From: a virus
Virus record (IMG/VR): IMGVR_UViG_3300025000_000078
Coordinates: 1 to 64,000 of that record
Length of the DNA stretch: 64,000 bases
Reading direction: 5' to 3' (one strand)
A program made the translations under genes and the position numbers. Shown one piece after another: positions 18,149 to 27,392 of this stretch. How positions within the stretch are numbered: the stretch's first letter is position 1; every line of letters begins with the position of its first letter. Under the pieces are notes generated by a model. The model saw only the letters and a list, made by a program, of their open reading frames with translations, did no database searches and was not told the DNA's origin.

Positions 18149-19129
18149 CGATATATTCACATAGGTCGTTAATCTATGCAGTTCTCTTATGAACTTCCTT
18201 ATCTTTCGATAAGATACTAGACTATATCATTAACCTAATAACTTTCATTAGGTTACTTCCCATTTCGATTTAAGGGATTTTCACCCACTCACTTGAGCCC
18301 TACTCCTATTGTGTATTTTAACACTAGGATAGTCGTTGAACTTTATTCTTATTTTCAATTTTATAATTTTTCGAAATATGATCCCATTTACCATATTTTA
18401 TCCCATCTATTAAACTATAAAAACTATTATTATCTTTTCTTTTTTTATAGCCATAGATATGCATTATTTGCATTTGAGTAAGTCCTTTCTCAAGATATTT
18501 ACAAATATCTTCTACTATCTCTTCCGAATATTTAGCATAATAATTTAAACTACCTTTACAACCAAATCTACTTTTACTATGAATTAAACTAAATTCATTA
18601 TTTTCTTTGGTTGTAACCCATTCAAGATTCTCATAATAATTATTAAATGTGCATGTGTCTTTATGATTTACATTCGTTCTTTTTTGTTCTTTATTATAAC
18701 CATTAACAAATTCCCATGCAACAAGTCTATGGGTTCCAACAATTTTTACTTTTTTAGTTTCACCAATTAAAACTGAGTATAAATATCCTTTTTTATCAGA
18801 ATATGGATTTATTATTTTATTGATGTGTATATCTTTAACTTTACCAAAATTACTTATTAAGTAGCTATTTTTTTTAATAAATGGGTATGTGATAATTCGA
18901 AAAATTTCTTTATCTTTTTTAATAATTATATACATTTATTATCATCCTTTTTAAAATAAATTAAATAAATGTATAATAATATATTAAAAAAAATACTTAA
19001 TTAATAAATAAGAATCTTAGCTGCGGATTACTCAATCTTTTTATTATATAATAAAAAGCTCTAAGAGCTTCCCCGACAATTAAAGAAGTTTTCTATATAT
19101 GTTACCATATATAGGGGCTAAGCTATGTA
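18149..19129 (-). ncRNA. Group I intron in second RNAP beta-like gene (981 nt)
   Basis: The 5' splice follows ATGGGT at 19130; GGGT pairs with GCCC (minus strand, near 19115) with a U.G pair at the cut. P is the reverse of 19071-19085, Q of 19017-19030, R of 18328-18343 and S of 18218-18229. It ends at G 18149. Splicing joins 522 and 198 nt in phase 0 and gives EFMGPRSDDMV. It hosts the HNH gene between Q and R. Confidence 0.88.
18324..18935 (-). CDS. HNH homing endonuclease, intron-encoded
   Basis: 203 residues. N-terminal NUMOD4-like part (YLISNFGKVKDI... HINKIINP), then HRLVAWEFVNGY, then VNHKDTCTFNNYYENLEWVT (HNH core with N-H-K-D and N-Y-x-N-L-E-W), then TKENNEFS. A C-terminal helix-turn-helix-like segment (GLTQMQIMHIYGY) probably recognises DNA. 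The last codons (VQRLS) overlap the intron R element GTTCAACGACTA, so gene and ribozyme share sequence. Confidence 0.88.
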   Translation of the reverse strand: MYIIIKKDKEIFRIITYPFIKKNSYLISNFGKVKDIHINKIINPYSDKKGYLYSVLIGETKKVKIVGTHRLVAWEFVNGYNKEQKRTNVNHKDTCTFNNYYENLEWVTTKENNEFSLIHSKSRFGCKGSLNYYAKYSEEIVEDICKYLEKGLTQMQIMHIYGYKKRKDNNSFYSLIDGIKYGKWDHISKNYKIENKNKVQRLS

Positions 19130-19651
19130 ACCCATAAATTCACGTAATGCATCAATAGCATCAACAGATAATAATGAAAAATTTTCTTGATCGGATTCTC
19201 TAGCATTTTTATCTTCCCCAACAACTTGACCTGTCATTGCAGAACGACTTGAACTTTTCAATGATAAAGTATTTTTTTTACTTAATAGTTGTTGCATTCT
19301 TTTAACATGAACATACCCAACAGGTACTTCATATTTAATAACAATAGGATTTTCTATACTATTATTAACAAAAGGCACTACTACTTTTTCAAATAAAGGT
19401 ATGTCTAAGATTTTAGCTGCTTTTTCTATATTTTCGATAGTTAGATCTCTTTCATAATCAACCATATCTAGAATAAGATATTGTTCATCATCTTTAAAAA
19501 ATTCTTTAAAGAAAATATTAAATTGTATATCACTCATTGGTTGAAATAATTCTTTATATTTTTTAGTATTAATACCTGTTGGGTCTAATTCATTAAATGT
19601 TTCATAGATTACTTTTTCCATTTTTTTTCTCTTATCTTTATTTATAGTCAT
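19130..19651 (-). CDS. Second RNAP beta C-terminal-like protein (exon 1)
   Basis: Spliced, the gene encodes 239 residues. Residues about 110-175 read VPVGYVHVKRMQQLLSKKN, then SSRSAMTGQVVG, then ALREFMG. This follows the beta C-terminal order 'vGY.ymlkl.h...dk..aRSTGpys...gq...G'. It is therefore probably the last piece of another, multiply split beta subunit, distinct from the one at 7087-10716, which has its own version of the same region. ATG after AAGGGGGAAG. Alternative: a virion protein with only partial beta homology. Confidence 0.65.
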
Positions 19652-19750
19652 CTTCCCCCTTACTATAAAAATACATATACATCTTTAAAAATTTGTTCTG
19701 TAAATATGAAAAAACAATTATTTAAAATAAAAAAGGGGTGAGATTTTATA

Positions 19751-20188
19751 ATGAAAAAAAATATTCTTATTATTAAAAGAGAACTTAATATAATAAAATT
19801 AGATTACTTAGATGAAAATAAAAATATTATTGATAAAATATCGTATCAAATAAAAAATATGGGTTATGAAGCATTTGATGATTTCAAAAACACAATAGTA
19901 CCTTTTTTTAAAAAATATTTCAAAGATTCTGAAATAATATTTTTAAATGAACGACATTTATTAACTTTATTTGTAAAATTATTAAAAATCTGTATTAAAG
20001 ATGATAAAATACCTCCAATGAAAGCTAATATTGATGAAAGAAAAAGACATTATTTTGTAAATATTTATAAAGAAAAAGATATTAATGAGACAATTATTGA
20101 ATCAAATAGAAATATGACATTTAATTTATTTAGATATTTTGATTATCTAGTATTAAAATACTGCTGGTTTGATATAGGGAAAAGATAA
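19751..20188 (+). CDS. Hypothetical protein (145 aa)
   Basis: Not recognised. A lysine-rich, probably helical protein with no membrane segment. The ATG follows AAAAGGGGTGAG. It is a lone plus-strand gene, divergent from the beta-like gene and convergent with the tail module. Confidence 0.65.
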   Translation: MKKNILIIKRELNIIKLDYLDENKNIIDKISYQIKNMGYEAFDDFKNTIVPFFKKYFKDSEIIFLNERHLLTLFVKLLKICIKDDKIPPMKANIDERKRHYFVNIYKEKDINETIIESNRNMTFNLFRYFDYLVLKYCWFDIGKR

Positions 20189-20191
20189 ATG

Positions 20192-20228
20192 AAATTACTA
20201 ATGTGATATTATATCACATTAGTAATTT
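20192..20228. terminator. Bidirectional hairpin terminator
   Basis: A perfect 17-bp stem with a 3-nt loop between two convergent genes (stops at 20188 plus and 20252 minus). T-rich on the plus-strand exit. Confidence 0.75.
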
Positions 20229-20251
20229 ATATTTTTTCATTAAAAATATTA

Positions 20252-20470
20252 CTAACTAACAAGAGGAATATATGCTATTGTTTCATCATACTCCTGTTGA
20301 GTTATCCAGCCTTTATTCAAGGCACAATCAATTTGTAATCTACTATAAGTAATAGCAGCATATTCTTTTACTGGTTCAACATATTCTACGGGGATTTCTG
20401 TAAAAAGTGTATTCCCATAAAGGTAAATATTTCTTGTAAAGGTAGATGTCCTAAAAGGTAAAACTGGCAT
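20252..20470 (-). CDS. Small tail-module protein, XkdX-like (72 aa)
   Basis: 72 residues. The C-terminal half, ITYSRLQIDCALNKGWITQQ followed by EYDETIAY, resembles the short XkdX-type proteins found just after phage tail-fibre genes. It is the last gene of the fibre module, 12 nt after the preceding gene. The similarity is short, so the function assignment is tentative. Confidence 0.5.
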   Translation of the reverse strand: MPVLPFRTSTFTRNIYLYGNTLFTEIPVEYVEPVKEYAAITYSRLQIDCALNKGWITQQEYDETIAYIPLVS

Positions 20471-20482
20471 ATTTATTCTCCT

Positions 20483-20854
20483 TTATACCACTGGGTTTTC
20501 TGAAAAATAAAAATTCATAAATTCTTGAAAATCTGCATTTGTTTGTGCTAATTGTGTTTCTAACATAGCAATTTTTTCTTCCTGGGTTATTTGTTGTGGT
20601 TCAACCGGAGGTTTTAAATTAATAATATAGTTAGCTGTTATTTGAGTTGTTTCAACTACATAATTTGGTCCTTGCAATACCTCAGTTTCATTATTATATT
20701 GTGGGATATTTTCAATTAAAGGAAGCCAACCTTCCTCTATAAGAATTCCTTCTGGTAACAAGTTGTATCCAGAAACACTATTACCATTTTTTAAAGTACC
20801 AATAGAAGGTAAACCTACTACAACATTTCCATTTTCTACACGTCCGTACTTCAT
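20483..20854 (-). CDS. Tail-fibre-associated protein (123 aa)
   Basis: Begins MKYGRVENGNVV (ATG at 20854 after GGGAGGGTA; a longer frame to 20869 would start on the ribosome site). The C-terminal part forms a helix with EEKIAMLETQLAQTNADFQE. The 'YG.v..g.v' opening followed by a helical tail is common in the small proteins between fibre and holin genes of Firmicutes phages. Probably a fibre-tip or fibre-assembly protein. Confidence 0.55.
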   Translation of the reverse strand: MKYGRVENGNVVVGLPSIGTLKNGNSVSGYNLLPEGILIEEGWLPLIENIPQYNNETEVLQGPNYVVETTQITANYIINLKPPVEPQQITQEEKIAMLETQLAQTNADFQEFMNFYFSENPVV

Positions 20855-20904
20855 AAAGTACCCTCCCAAAGTAATATTTAAATTATATAATATAAATTAA
20901 TATT

Positions 20905-22677
20905 CTAAGTTGCTAATGCACCTCCAGCAAGGAAACCATACCATCTAGTACCACCATTTACAGTAACTAGTGTTAAGATATAAGTACTATTAATTGTACT
21001 GATATCAGGTATAGTATCAGAAGGCCATTTTACAGAAGCTGGCCATGTGACTGCTTGTGCAGTTGCACCCTGATGAATAATTAAAGTAAGACTACACGCT
21101 TCTCCGGTTGTAGCAGGGTTTGAAAATACTAAAGTAGTTGCCCCAGTCAAGGTTAATTCATGTATATTACCTAAAGCAATATCTAAAGTCACTGAACCCG
21201 TAGCATTAGAATTTGGTGCAACAACTTCAGAATAGTCTTTAATTTTAGGCTGTTGAACTTCATTACGAGCATGAGATGTATTACCAGTAAATGCACCACC
21301 AGATTTATTCATTTTATTAACATCTTCTGGTATTGCTTTCCACTCAGTATCCAATTCAGTATCACTTTTTTTAAACAATGCTTGACCAGTAGTTCCTCCA
21401 GCTGCTACTCCTGGACCTGCCGGTCCTACATCTCCAGTAAGACCTTGTATTCCTTGAGGACCTTGAGGTCCGGTAGCTCCAGCAGGTCCAACCTCACCTT
21501 GAGCACCTGTCGGTCCTACATCTCCAGTAAGACCTTGTATTCCTTGAGGACCTACATCTCCAGTATCCCCTTTAACACCTGCCGGTCCTACATCTCCAGT
21601 AAGACCTTGTATTCCTTGAGGACCTACATCTCCAGTATCCCCTTTAACACCTGCCGGTCCTACATCTCCAGTAAGACCTTGTATTCCTTGAGGACCTACA
21701 TCTCCAGTAAGACCTTGTATTCCTTGAGGACCTTGAGGTCCGGTAGCTCCAGCAGGTCCAACCTCACCTTGTACACCGGCAGGCCCAGAAGGTCCTGATA
21801 CTCCTTGTGGTCCTATTTGCCCTTGTAATCCTGTAAATTGACCATAATCTTTCCAAGTAGCACCATCGTAACCTATAATATGCAAACTCTTGTCCCCTGA
21901 TATACCAGCAGGTGTATTTTGATCAACACGTATATCACCAGCTGGGTCAACTACATAGATGTATTGATTGTTTACAGTTGATCCACTACTTTGTATAAAA
22001 GTTATGGTAGCTTCATCTAATACACCATATGATGTAGGAGCAAAATTAGTTCCATTATTACCTGGAATACCCTGGGGACCAGCCTCACCTTGTAAACCAG
22101 TAGAACCTTGGGGTCCAGTAGGTCCAATCTCACCTTGTAAACCCTGAGCACCTTGAGGACCCTGGAGACCAACCTCACCTTGTAAACCAGTAGAACCTTG
22201 TGGTCCAGTTGGCCCTTCAACTCCAACCTCACCTTGTACACCCTGAGCACCTTGAGGACCTCTTAATAAAACGGGTTCAGACCAATCACTTAAATTATCA
22301 GAATTTTTAATATATAAGTTTCCAGTAACTGAGTCTAAAAAAGTAAATCCTTTTAACTCAGCATCATATGAACCCAAATCAGCAATATCTCCAATTATAT
22401 CAAAAGTAAGCCCTTCACCATTATCACCTTTAATACCTTGAGGTCCAGTTTCTCCCTGTGGACCCCTAGTTATAAAAGTTTTATCCTGCCAGATTTCACC
22501 AGTCCACATCTGATAACCTAAACCAACAGATATAAGAGTTTCTTCAACTAGTTCTGTTGGATTATTAGTAAAATATTCATCTCGAATAATATCATCATTG
22601 AAAAAATGATTATTGTTTATATTATTAATGCGTTCTTTTTTAATTTTATTAATTTTTGCTAAAAGCAAAGGGTCCAC
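20905..22677 (-). CDS. Collagen-like tail fibre protein (590 aa)
   Basis: Three parts: a globular N-terminus (1-70), a long Gly-X-Y collagen-like triple-helix region in two blocks (about 71-90 and 140-430; units such as [19 protein letters not shown]) broken by a non-collagen domain, and a C-terminal domain (about 445-590) rich in small polar residues, as in phage fibre tips. Likely a trimeric receptor-binding fibre. GTG start at 22677, eight bases after GGAG and immediately after the upstream stop. Locally richer in G and C than its surroundings. Confidence 0.88.
   Translation of the reverse strand: MDPLLLAKINKIKKERINNINNNHFFNDDIIRDEYFTNNPTELVEETLISVGLGYQMWTGEIWQDKTFITRGPQGETGPQGIKGDNGEGLTFDIIGDIADLGSYDAELKGFTFLDSVTGNLYIKNSDNLSDWSEPVLLRGPQGAQGVQGEVGVEGPTGPQGSTGLQGEVGLQGPQGAQGLQGEIGPTGPQGSTGLQGEAGPQGIPGNNGTNFAPTSYGVLDEATITFIQSSGSTVNNQYIYVVDPAGDIRVDQNTPAGISGDKSLHIIGYDGATWKDYGQFTGLQGQIGPQGVSGPSGPAGVQGEVGPAGATGPQGPQGIQGLTGDVGPQGIQGLTGDVGPAGVKGDTGDVGPQGIQGLTGDVGPAGVKGDTGDVGPQGIQGLTGDVGPTGAQGEVGPAGATGPQGPQGIQGLTGDVGPAGPGVAAGGTTGQALFKKSDTELDTEWKAIPEDVNKMNKSGGAFTGNTSHARNEVQQPKIKDYSEVVAPNSNATGSVTLDIALGNIHELTLTGATTLVFSNPATTGEACSLTLIIHQGATAQAVTWPASVKWPSDTIPDISTINSTYILTLVTVNGGTRWYGFLAGGALAT
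21422..21760 (-). repeat. Tandem DNA repeats in collagen-like fibre gene
   Basis: The plus-strand phrase ggtcctacatctccagtaag recurs at about 21422, 21512, 21584 and 21656. Two consecutive units of exactly 72 nt (24 codons, eight Gly-X-Y triplets) are almost identical. This is a likely substrate for slippage or recombination that changes fibre length in frame. Confidence 0.8.
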
Positions 22678-22974
22678 TTATATCAACTCCCAACTTATAC
22701 CATTGGATACTTCTACACCATCAGCATGTGGATCAGTATCAACTGACCAATAAGTTGTACCAACAACAACACTATCTGGTGAAGGTCTATTAGCAGCTAA
22801 ACCCCTTCGATTAAGATTATCACCATTACTAACAGTCTCTAATGTACCATCAATACTATGCCTTTGGGGTATTAACAAACCTGCCTGTGTTAAAACATAT
22901 GGTATTTGTTTTAATGCTAAATCATTATTATTATCTTTAAAAAAGACTTTCTTAGGTAGACCATACATTAACAT
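22678..22974 (-). CDS. Tail-module protein (98 aa), related to the 167-aa plus-strand protein
   Basis: Starts MLMYGLPKKVFFKDNNNDLAL, then QIPYVLTQAGLLIPQRH, closely resembling the first 40 residues of the protein at 31249-31752 (LPKKLLYKDANGNTAIMQVPY, then GLLLPQKH). Its end (TYWSVDTDPHADGVEVSNG) looks like a fibre-attachment motif. It is the first gene of the fibre module after the 388-aa protein and is coupled to the collagen-like gene. Confidence 0.65.
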   Translation of the reverse strand: MLMYGLPKKVFFKDNNNDLALKQIPYVLTQAGLLIPQRHSIDGTLETVSNGDNLNRRGLAANRPSPDSVVVGTTYWSVDTDPHADGVEVSNGISWELI

Positions 22975-23003
22975 AATAATTATTCCCCTTTCCTTTATTT
23001 TAT

Positions 23004-24161
23004 TTATATGTTGTTTTTTTGAATGCTTGCAACAAAAAAAGTAAATAAAGCTCTTCTAAAATTATTTATAGTAGCCAATCTTTGTGTTTTCTTATATGTT
23101 CCTAGTTCTTCTAACCAACCATCCAGAACTTTTTTAATTTTAATAATATTCTTATCAGATGTGTTAGATTTCTTATATAATTCTAAGCAATATACTAAAA
23201 ACTCATTACTACCTATTTGTTGAATAGTATTATGTGAATCGAATAAAAATAAAAATAATATACTATCAACAATAGTTCTTATTTCTTCCCTTTTTTCTTG
23301 CACTAATAAAGTTTCTATATAATTTCTTAATTCACTTACACTAACTTGACATAATTTAGCTGATAATGTAATTGAATTTATATTAGGACCATTTACTATT
23401 AATTTAAGAACTACTGCATTGGTAATTCTTTCTATAGCATAAATGTTACTATCAGATTCATGATAATTACCTTCTTCAAAACTGTCACTTTCTAAATTCA
23501 TATATTTTTTATCATTATGATTATCATAAAACTCATTAGCGATCTTTCTCATTAACATATTCAAACGAGTTTTTATAGCCTGAACATAATCAACTATTTC
23601 TTTATCACTACCATGAATTAATTCATCAGTATACTTTCTATCACTAACAAATGATGTATCTATTAATGCATTATGAATAGTACCAGTTTGCTTGATTTTA
23701 AATTTATTAGATAAGTTGTTGATGGTATAATTCATAATATTTTCATTAGGTTCAAATTCAAAATATTTATGATGTAAAGATGGATACATTGATAATGTTA
23801 AATATATTAAAACTATGTCTGCCATATCATTCATTTTTTTTATTTTAAAATACCTAATAGCTAAACAACATGCTGAATTAAATGGATTATTCATTATTTG
23901 CCACTGAGTTTTAATTGTAGGTGAATTTTTAATAATTTCTTTAATTTTTAAAGGTTCAACCTCAATTGCTTTATACATTTCATTCATATCATCTTCTGAA
24001 AATATAGTTCTATGAATAGGACCAATAGTAGATAATTTATTACTATTTATATCTATATATCTTCCAACTGCTTTTTTTAAATTTAAAACATTTTCTTTTT
24101 TCGATAATCCTTTTTCTATTAAAGGATATAGTTGGGTAATTAGTACTTTATCATTAGGCAA
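23004..24161 (-). CDS. Hypothetical protein (about 385 aa), likely virion-associated
   Basis: Not recognised. Mostly helical, no membrane segment, 385-388 residues. The TTG at 24161 is preferred because AAAGGTTGTGAT precedes it at the same distance as in other genes here; the GTG at 24170 overlaps that site. It heads the fibre module and diverges from the metallopeptidase gene. A structural role is inferred only from position. Confidence 0.55.
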   Translation of the reverse strand: MPNDKVLITQLYPLIEKGLSKKENVLNLKKAVGRYIDINSNKLSTIGPIHRTIFSEDDMNEMYKAIEVEPLKIKEIIKNSPTIKTQWQIMNNPFNSACCLAIRYFKIKKMNDMADIVLIYLTLSMYPSLHHKYFEFEPNENIMNYTINNLSNKFKIKQTGTIHNALIDTSFVSDRKYTDELIHGSDKEIVDYVQAIKTRLNMLMRKIANEFYDNHNDKKYMNLESDSFEEGNYHESDSNIYAIERITNAVVLKLIVNGPNINSITLSAKLCQVSVSELRNYIETLLVQEKREEIRTIVDSILFLFLFDSHNTIQQIGSNEFLVYCLELYKKSNTSDKNIIKIKKVLDGWLEELGTYKKTQRLATINNFRRALFTFFVASIQKNNI

Positions 24162-24251
24162 ATTTATCACAACCTTTTATATTTTTATCGTTATTATTAT
24201 GTTAAAGAACAAAGTTATAATAGGAAAAAGAAAGAGTGGTGTATATAAAAC

Positions 24252-25442
24252 ATGAGTGTTTTATTATGTAATAAAAGTATTAAACAATTTATACCTGTTA
24301 AAGAAACTTATTATGGTAAATCTAAAGAATTTATTAAGATTGAAAATGAATTAAAAAAAATAATAGACATAGTAAAACAGGAAGAAAATAAAAGTATATT
24401 CACAGCTAGAACTGATTTAGATAATTCTAGTGCTAATAAAAATATAGAGAAAATACTTACCGATTTTTTTAAAGTTAAATATATTAGAATTAATTGGTCT
24501 GATAATTCACCCAATGCTTATACTAGAGTGACATCATTACCATTAATGTATTTAACTAATAATAAAAATTTAAAAGAAAATAAAAAATTTATAAATAATG
24601 AATTAAAAATTTATATTTTTTTAACAACAACATTAATTAGTTTTTGTGATTTAGATGAAAAAGAAATATTAGCAATTATTCTACATGAAATAGGACACAA
24701 TTTTACAATAACACCTTTTTATCTTATGTCATTATTACCTCTATTAGTTATAGCTCCATTTTCTTATTTTTTTTTACCCTCTTTACAAATTGCTTTATCT
24801 GAATTTACAATATTTACAAATAATTTATTTAAAAATTTTTTACCATCACTATATAATATGACATCATCAATAAGAAAATTTTTAAACAATACGTCTGGAT
24901 TGAGAATAGTATCCCCTAATGAATTAATGACATTGATTATATTAATTCCAAGTTATTTATTTCAAATGGGTACAGGATATTATGAAGAAAAATTTTCAGA
25001 TACATTTGCAGCTTCCTTTGGATATGGTAAAGATTTATCATCAGCTTTATATAAGTTAACTAATCAAAAAAAATCACTATATAATAAAATTATAGTAGAA
25101 ACTCCTATTATAAATTTAGTTGCTGATTTTTATAAAATTATGATTGATTGTGTTATATCTTTTATAGATCCGCATCCAAATGTTCAAACAAGAATTGTTG
25201 TAATGATAGATAAACTAAAAAGAGACTTAGATGACCCTAATATACCTAAAGATTTAAAAATAGAATTAAAAAATAATATTAAATATATTGAAGAATATTA
25301 TAATAAATTTTATTTAAATGATCCATATACTAAAAAACATAAAATATTTACTCAAATGACATTAGAATTATATGATAAAATATTAGGAACTAAAGATTGG
25401 CGAGCTGGAATGAGTAGTTTATTTAAAAATTATGAAGCTTAA
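24252..25442 (+). CDS. M48-like membrane metallopeptidase
   Basis: 396 residues. The zinc motif ILHEIGHNF (HExxH at 145-149) and the downstream glutamate in YYEEKFSDTFAASFGYG match M48 (HtpX/Ste24) peptidases, as does DPHPNVQTRI. Long hydrophobic stretches near 155-180 and 225-240 suggest membrane anchoring. It could process membrane or virion proteins; the substrate is unknown. ATG after AAGAGTGGTG. It is a single-gene plus-strand unit next to the fibre genes. Confidence 0.8.
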   Translation: MSVLLCNKSIKQFIPVKETYYGKSKEFIKIENELKKIIDIVKQEENKSIFTARTDLDNSSANKNIEKILTDFFKVKYIRINWSDNSPNAYTRVTSLPLMYLTNNKNLKENKKFINNELKIYIFLTTTLISFCDLDEKEILAIILHEIGHNFTITPFYLMSLLPLLVIAPFSYFFLPSLQIALSEFTIFTNNLFKNFLPSLYNMTSSIRKFLNNTSGLRIVSPNELMTLIILIPSYLFQMGTGYYEEKFSDTFAASFGYGKDLSSALYKLTNQKKSLYNKIIVETPIINLVADFYKIMIDCVISFIDPHPNVQTRIVVMIDKLKRDLDDPNIPKDLKIELKNNIKYIEEYYNKFYLNDPYTKKHKIFTQMTLELYDKILGTKDWRAGMSSLFKNYEA

Positions 25443-25547
25443 CAAAAAAAATAAAACCATGTCATAAATAAATAGATATAGTTTTATTTTTTATATATTA
25501 AATTTATGATAATAAACTATCACAATTATATCTATTATATACAAATA

Positions 25548-25880
25548 TTATTGAATTATAAAATTAATAATATAGTCTATTATATCATTATAGTTATCAC
25601 ACTTAAAAAGCATTTTACTATCCCAAAATTCATTTGAATATCCAAAAGATACATGTTCATATTTATTACTTTTATAAACGACTACATCATCACTAATACT
25701 ATGTTCTGAAAATGCAACCGTTTTAACTTCCCCATTGTCCAACCATTGAATAATTCTATATCCCTGCTCCCTATAATTCTCAAATGCTTCTAATGTTAAA
25801 TCAATTTTTTTTAATCTATTTTCCACTAACAATAAATTTTTAATATTTTCTGCAACTTTCATTTTACTTAATTTTAACAT
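25548..25880 (-). CDS. Hypothetical protein (110 aa)
   Basis: Not recognised. N-terminal helix, then a beta-rich part (RIIQWLDNGEVKTVAFSEHS). Good GGAGGG site six bases before the ATG. Head of a series of small unknown genes on the minus strand. Confidence 0.6.
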   Translation of the reverse strand: MLKLSKMKVAENIKNLLLVENRLKKIDLTLEAFENYREQGYRIIQWLDNGEVKTVAFSEHSISDDVVVYKSNKYEHVSFGYSNEFWDSKMLFKCDNYNDIIDYIINFIIQ

Positions 25881-25949
25881 TTATAACCCTCCTTTAAATT
25901 TATTTATCTATTTAAATGATATATATTTGAATATTTATATAATACTAAA

Positions 25950-25987
25950 AAAATAAAGTTATGTGTATTATCACATAACTTTATTTT
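25950..25987 (-). terminator. Terminator after 87-aa Cys-motif gene
   Basis: A perfect 16-bp stem (AAAATAAAGTTATGTG and complement) at the stop of the upstream minus-strand gene, with a T-run on exit. Confidence 0.78.
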
Positions 25988-26250
25988 TATAATTCATAAA
26001 TAGGAATAAATACTAACCACCATCCACCACCAGTGATTGATTTTTCACCAACCACAGATTTTGTGGTTTTAACATAGATTAATTCTAACTTAAAACCACA
26101 TTCCTTTATTTTTTCAACAACTTCATTTTCTGTCATTTTTTCATCTATTTCTTTACATAATTTATATATAAAACAATCAGAAGTGTTACATGAATCTTGG
26201 AATTGACGACAGGATCTACTAATACAAGTATTAATAGTATTTAAAAACAT
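25987..26250 (-). CDS. Small four-cysteine protein (87 aa)
   Basis: Residues about 13-32 read SCRQFQDSCNTSDCFIYKLC, a C-x6-C-x4-C-x5-C cluster. The gene at 56178-56435 has the same spacing and the same CxIYxLC end, so the motif defines a small family in this phage, probably metal-binding. The C-terminal half is a separate short domain (KIKECGFKLELIYVKTT). ATG after GGGGGG. Function unknown. Confidence 0.65.
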   Translation of the reverse strand: MFLNTINTCISRSCRQFQDSCNTSDCFIYKLCKEIDEKMTENEVVEKIKECGFKLELIYVKTTKSVVGEKSITGGGWWLVFIPIYEL

Positions 26251-26276
26251 AAATAAAAACCCCCCTGTGTATATAT

Positions 26277-26717
26277 TTATTGTTTTATAAATCTTATAAA
26301 AGATTCAATAAACTCCTTAGACATTAATATTCTGTATATTCCGTTTATAGTAATAAATGTATTCTCATTAACATCAAACCAACAGCCACGTATACTTGTA
26401 CCCCAATTAATCCAATCATTCATATGTAAAATATTACATACAATAATAAACTTTTTGTAATTATCTTTATTTTCAGTATATTCAAAATTTTTTTTATTAT
26501 AAATAACCTCAATGATATTAAATATATCTCTACCAAATTCAATATCCAAATCTAAATCATATGTTACTAAATCAAATATAGAACTAGCTAAAAATGCAAA
26601 TTTTTTATCTTGATTAGATATATTTTCATCAAATTTTTCTTGTTCTTGTTCATCACCCCAACTTTCTTTTTCACATTGATACCAATCACTATATAATTTT
26701 TGAATTATTTCCATCAT
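26277..26717 (-). CDS. Hypothetical protein (146 aa)
   Basis: Not recognised. An acidic helical protein (YQCEKESWGDEQEQEKFDEN near 16-35). The ATG at 26717 is chosen because the GTG at 26726 is part of the AAGGGGTG ribosome site. Single-gene unit ending next to a hairpin with the neighbouring gene. Confidence 0.6.
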   Translation of the reverse strand: MMEIIQKLYSDWYQCEKESWGDEQEQEKFDENISNQDKKFAFLASSIFDLVTYDLDLDIEFGRDIFNIIEVIYNKKNFEYTENKDNYKKFIIVCNILHMNDWINWGTSIRGCWFDVNENTFITINGIYRILMSKEFIESFIRFIKQ

Positions 26718-26742
26718 ATTAAACACCCCTTTTCCTTAATAA

Positions 26743-26785
26743 AAATAAAGGTTATGTTGATTATTTCACATAACCCTTTATTTTA
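26743..26785 (-). terminator. Terminator after 151-aa gene
   Basis: AAAATAAAGG-GTTATGTG pairs with CACATAACC-CTTTATTTT around a short loop with one bulge, just after the stop at 26790. Confidence 0.6.
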
Positions 26786-26789
26786 TAAT

Positions 26790-27245
26790 TTAAAAATTAT
26801 ACATTTTATCAAAATCTTCATCCATGTCTCTTGCAACATCCTTCCAATATTCTTTTGAATATTCTTCATTACTTTTCTTTTCATATTTCAATCGATTCTG
26901 TTCTTTTCTTGTTATATTTTTTACTTTTACAAATATCATATCACCTTCACCATTAACTTTTACCTTTATTTCCGAATTGGTTTCCCATTCAAATTTATCA
27001 CCTTCATAAAATACTATTCCGTAAGAACCACCATAAGTAACAAGTATTAGTGGTCTCTTTTTATTCGAATATAACTTACTATTTATTAAATGGTGTTTTG
27101 ATACCTTCGCCGGTAATTCATTTCCTAAAAACACTTTTTTTCCATTATAAACCTTATATCTAGCAAAATATGATACTTCAATTACACTTCTTAATGCATT
27201 TAAAACAGAATTTAAGGTTAGTATATTTAATGTTAATTTATTCAT
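26790..27245 (-). CDS. Hypothetical protein (151 aa)
   Basis: Not recognised. A small, basic, probably beta-rich domain followed by a charged C-terminal helix (EEYSKEYWKDVARDMDEDFD). ATG after GGAGG; a candidate promoter lies 76 nt upstream. Confidence 0.6.
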   Translation of the reverse strand: MNKLTLNILTLNSVLNALRSVIEVSYFARYKVYNGKKVFLGNELPAKVSKHHLINSKLYSNKKRPLILVTYGGSYGIVFYEGDKFEWETNSEIKVKVNGEGDMIFVKVKNITRKEQNRLKYEKKSNEEYSKEYWKDVARDMDEDFDKMYNF

Positions 27246-27320
27246 ATTAAAACCTCCTTAAAACCCAATAAGTATATTTATTTCCCCTTTATTGGTGGGA
27301 ATAATATTTAATCTATTATA

Positions 27321-27330
27321 ATAATATATA
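27321..27330 (-). promoter_or_regulatory. Candidate phage promoter motif
   Basis: TATATATTAT on the minus strand, 76 nt before the 151-aa gene and after the hairpin that ends the propeller pseudogene. Confidence 0.45.
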
Positions 27331-27392
27331 TTTATTATTAATAAAAATACTAAAATAAAATACTAGTAATATACTAGTATTTTATTTATAAT

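Noticed and set aside
21253-21798. Plus-strand open frame with repeated [13 protein letters not shown] units
   Set aside because: It is the antisense reading of the collagen-like repeats; periodic codons on the minus strand produce a repeated frame on the plus strand. No ribosome site.
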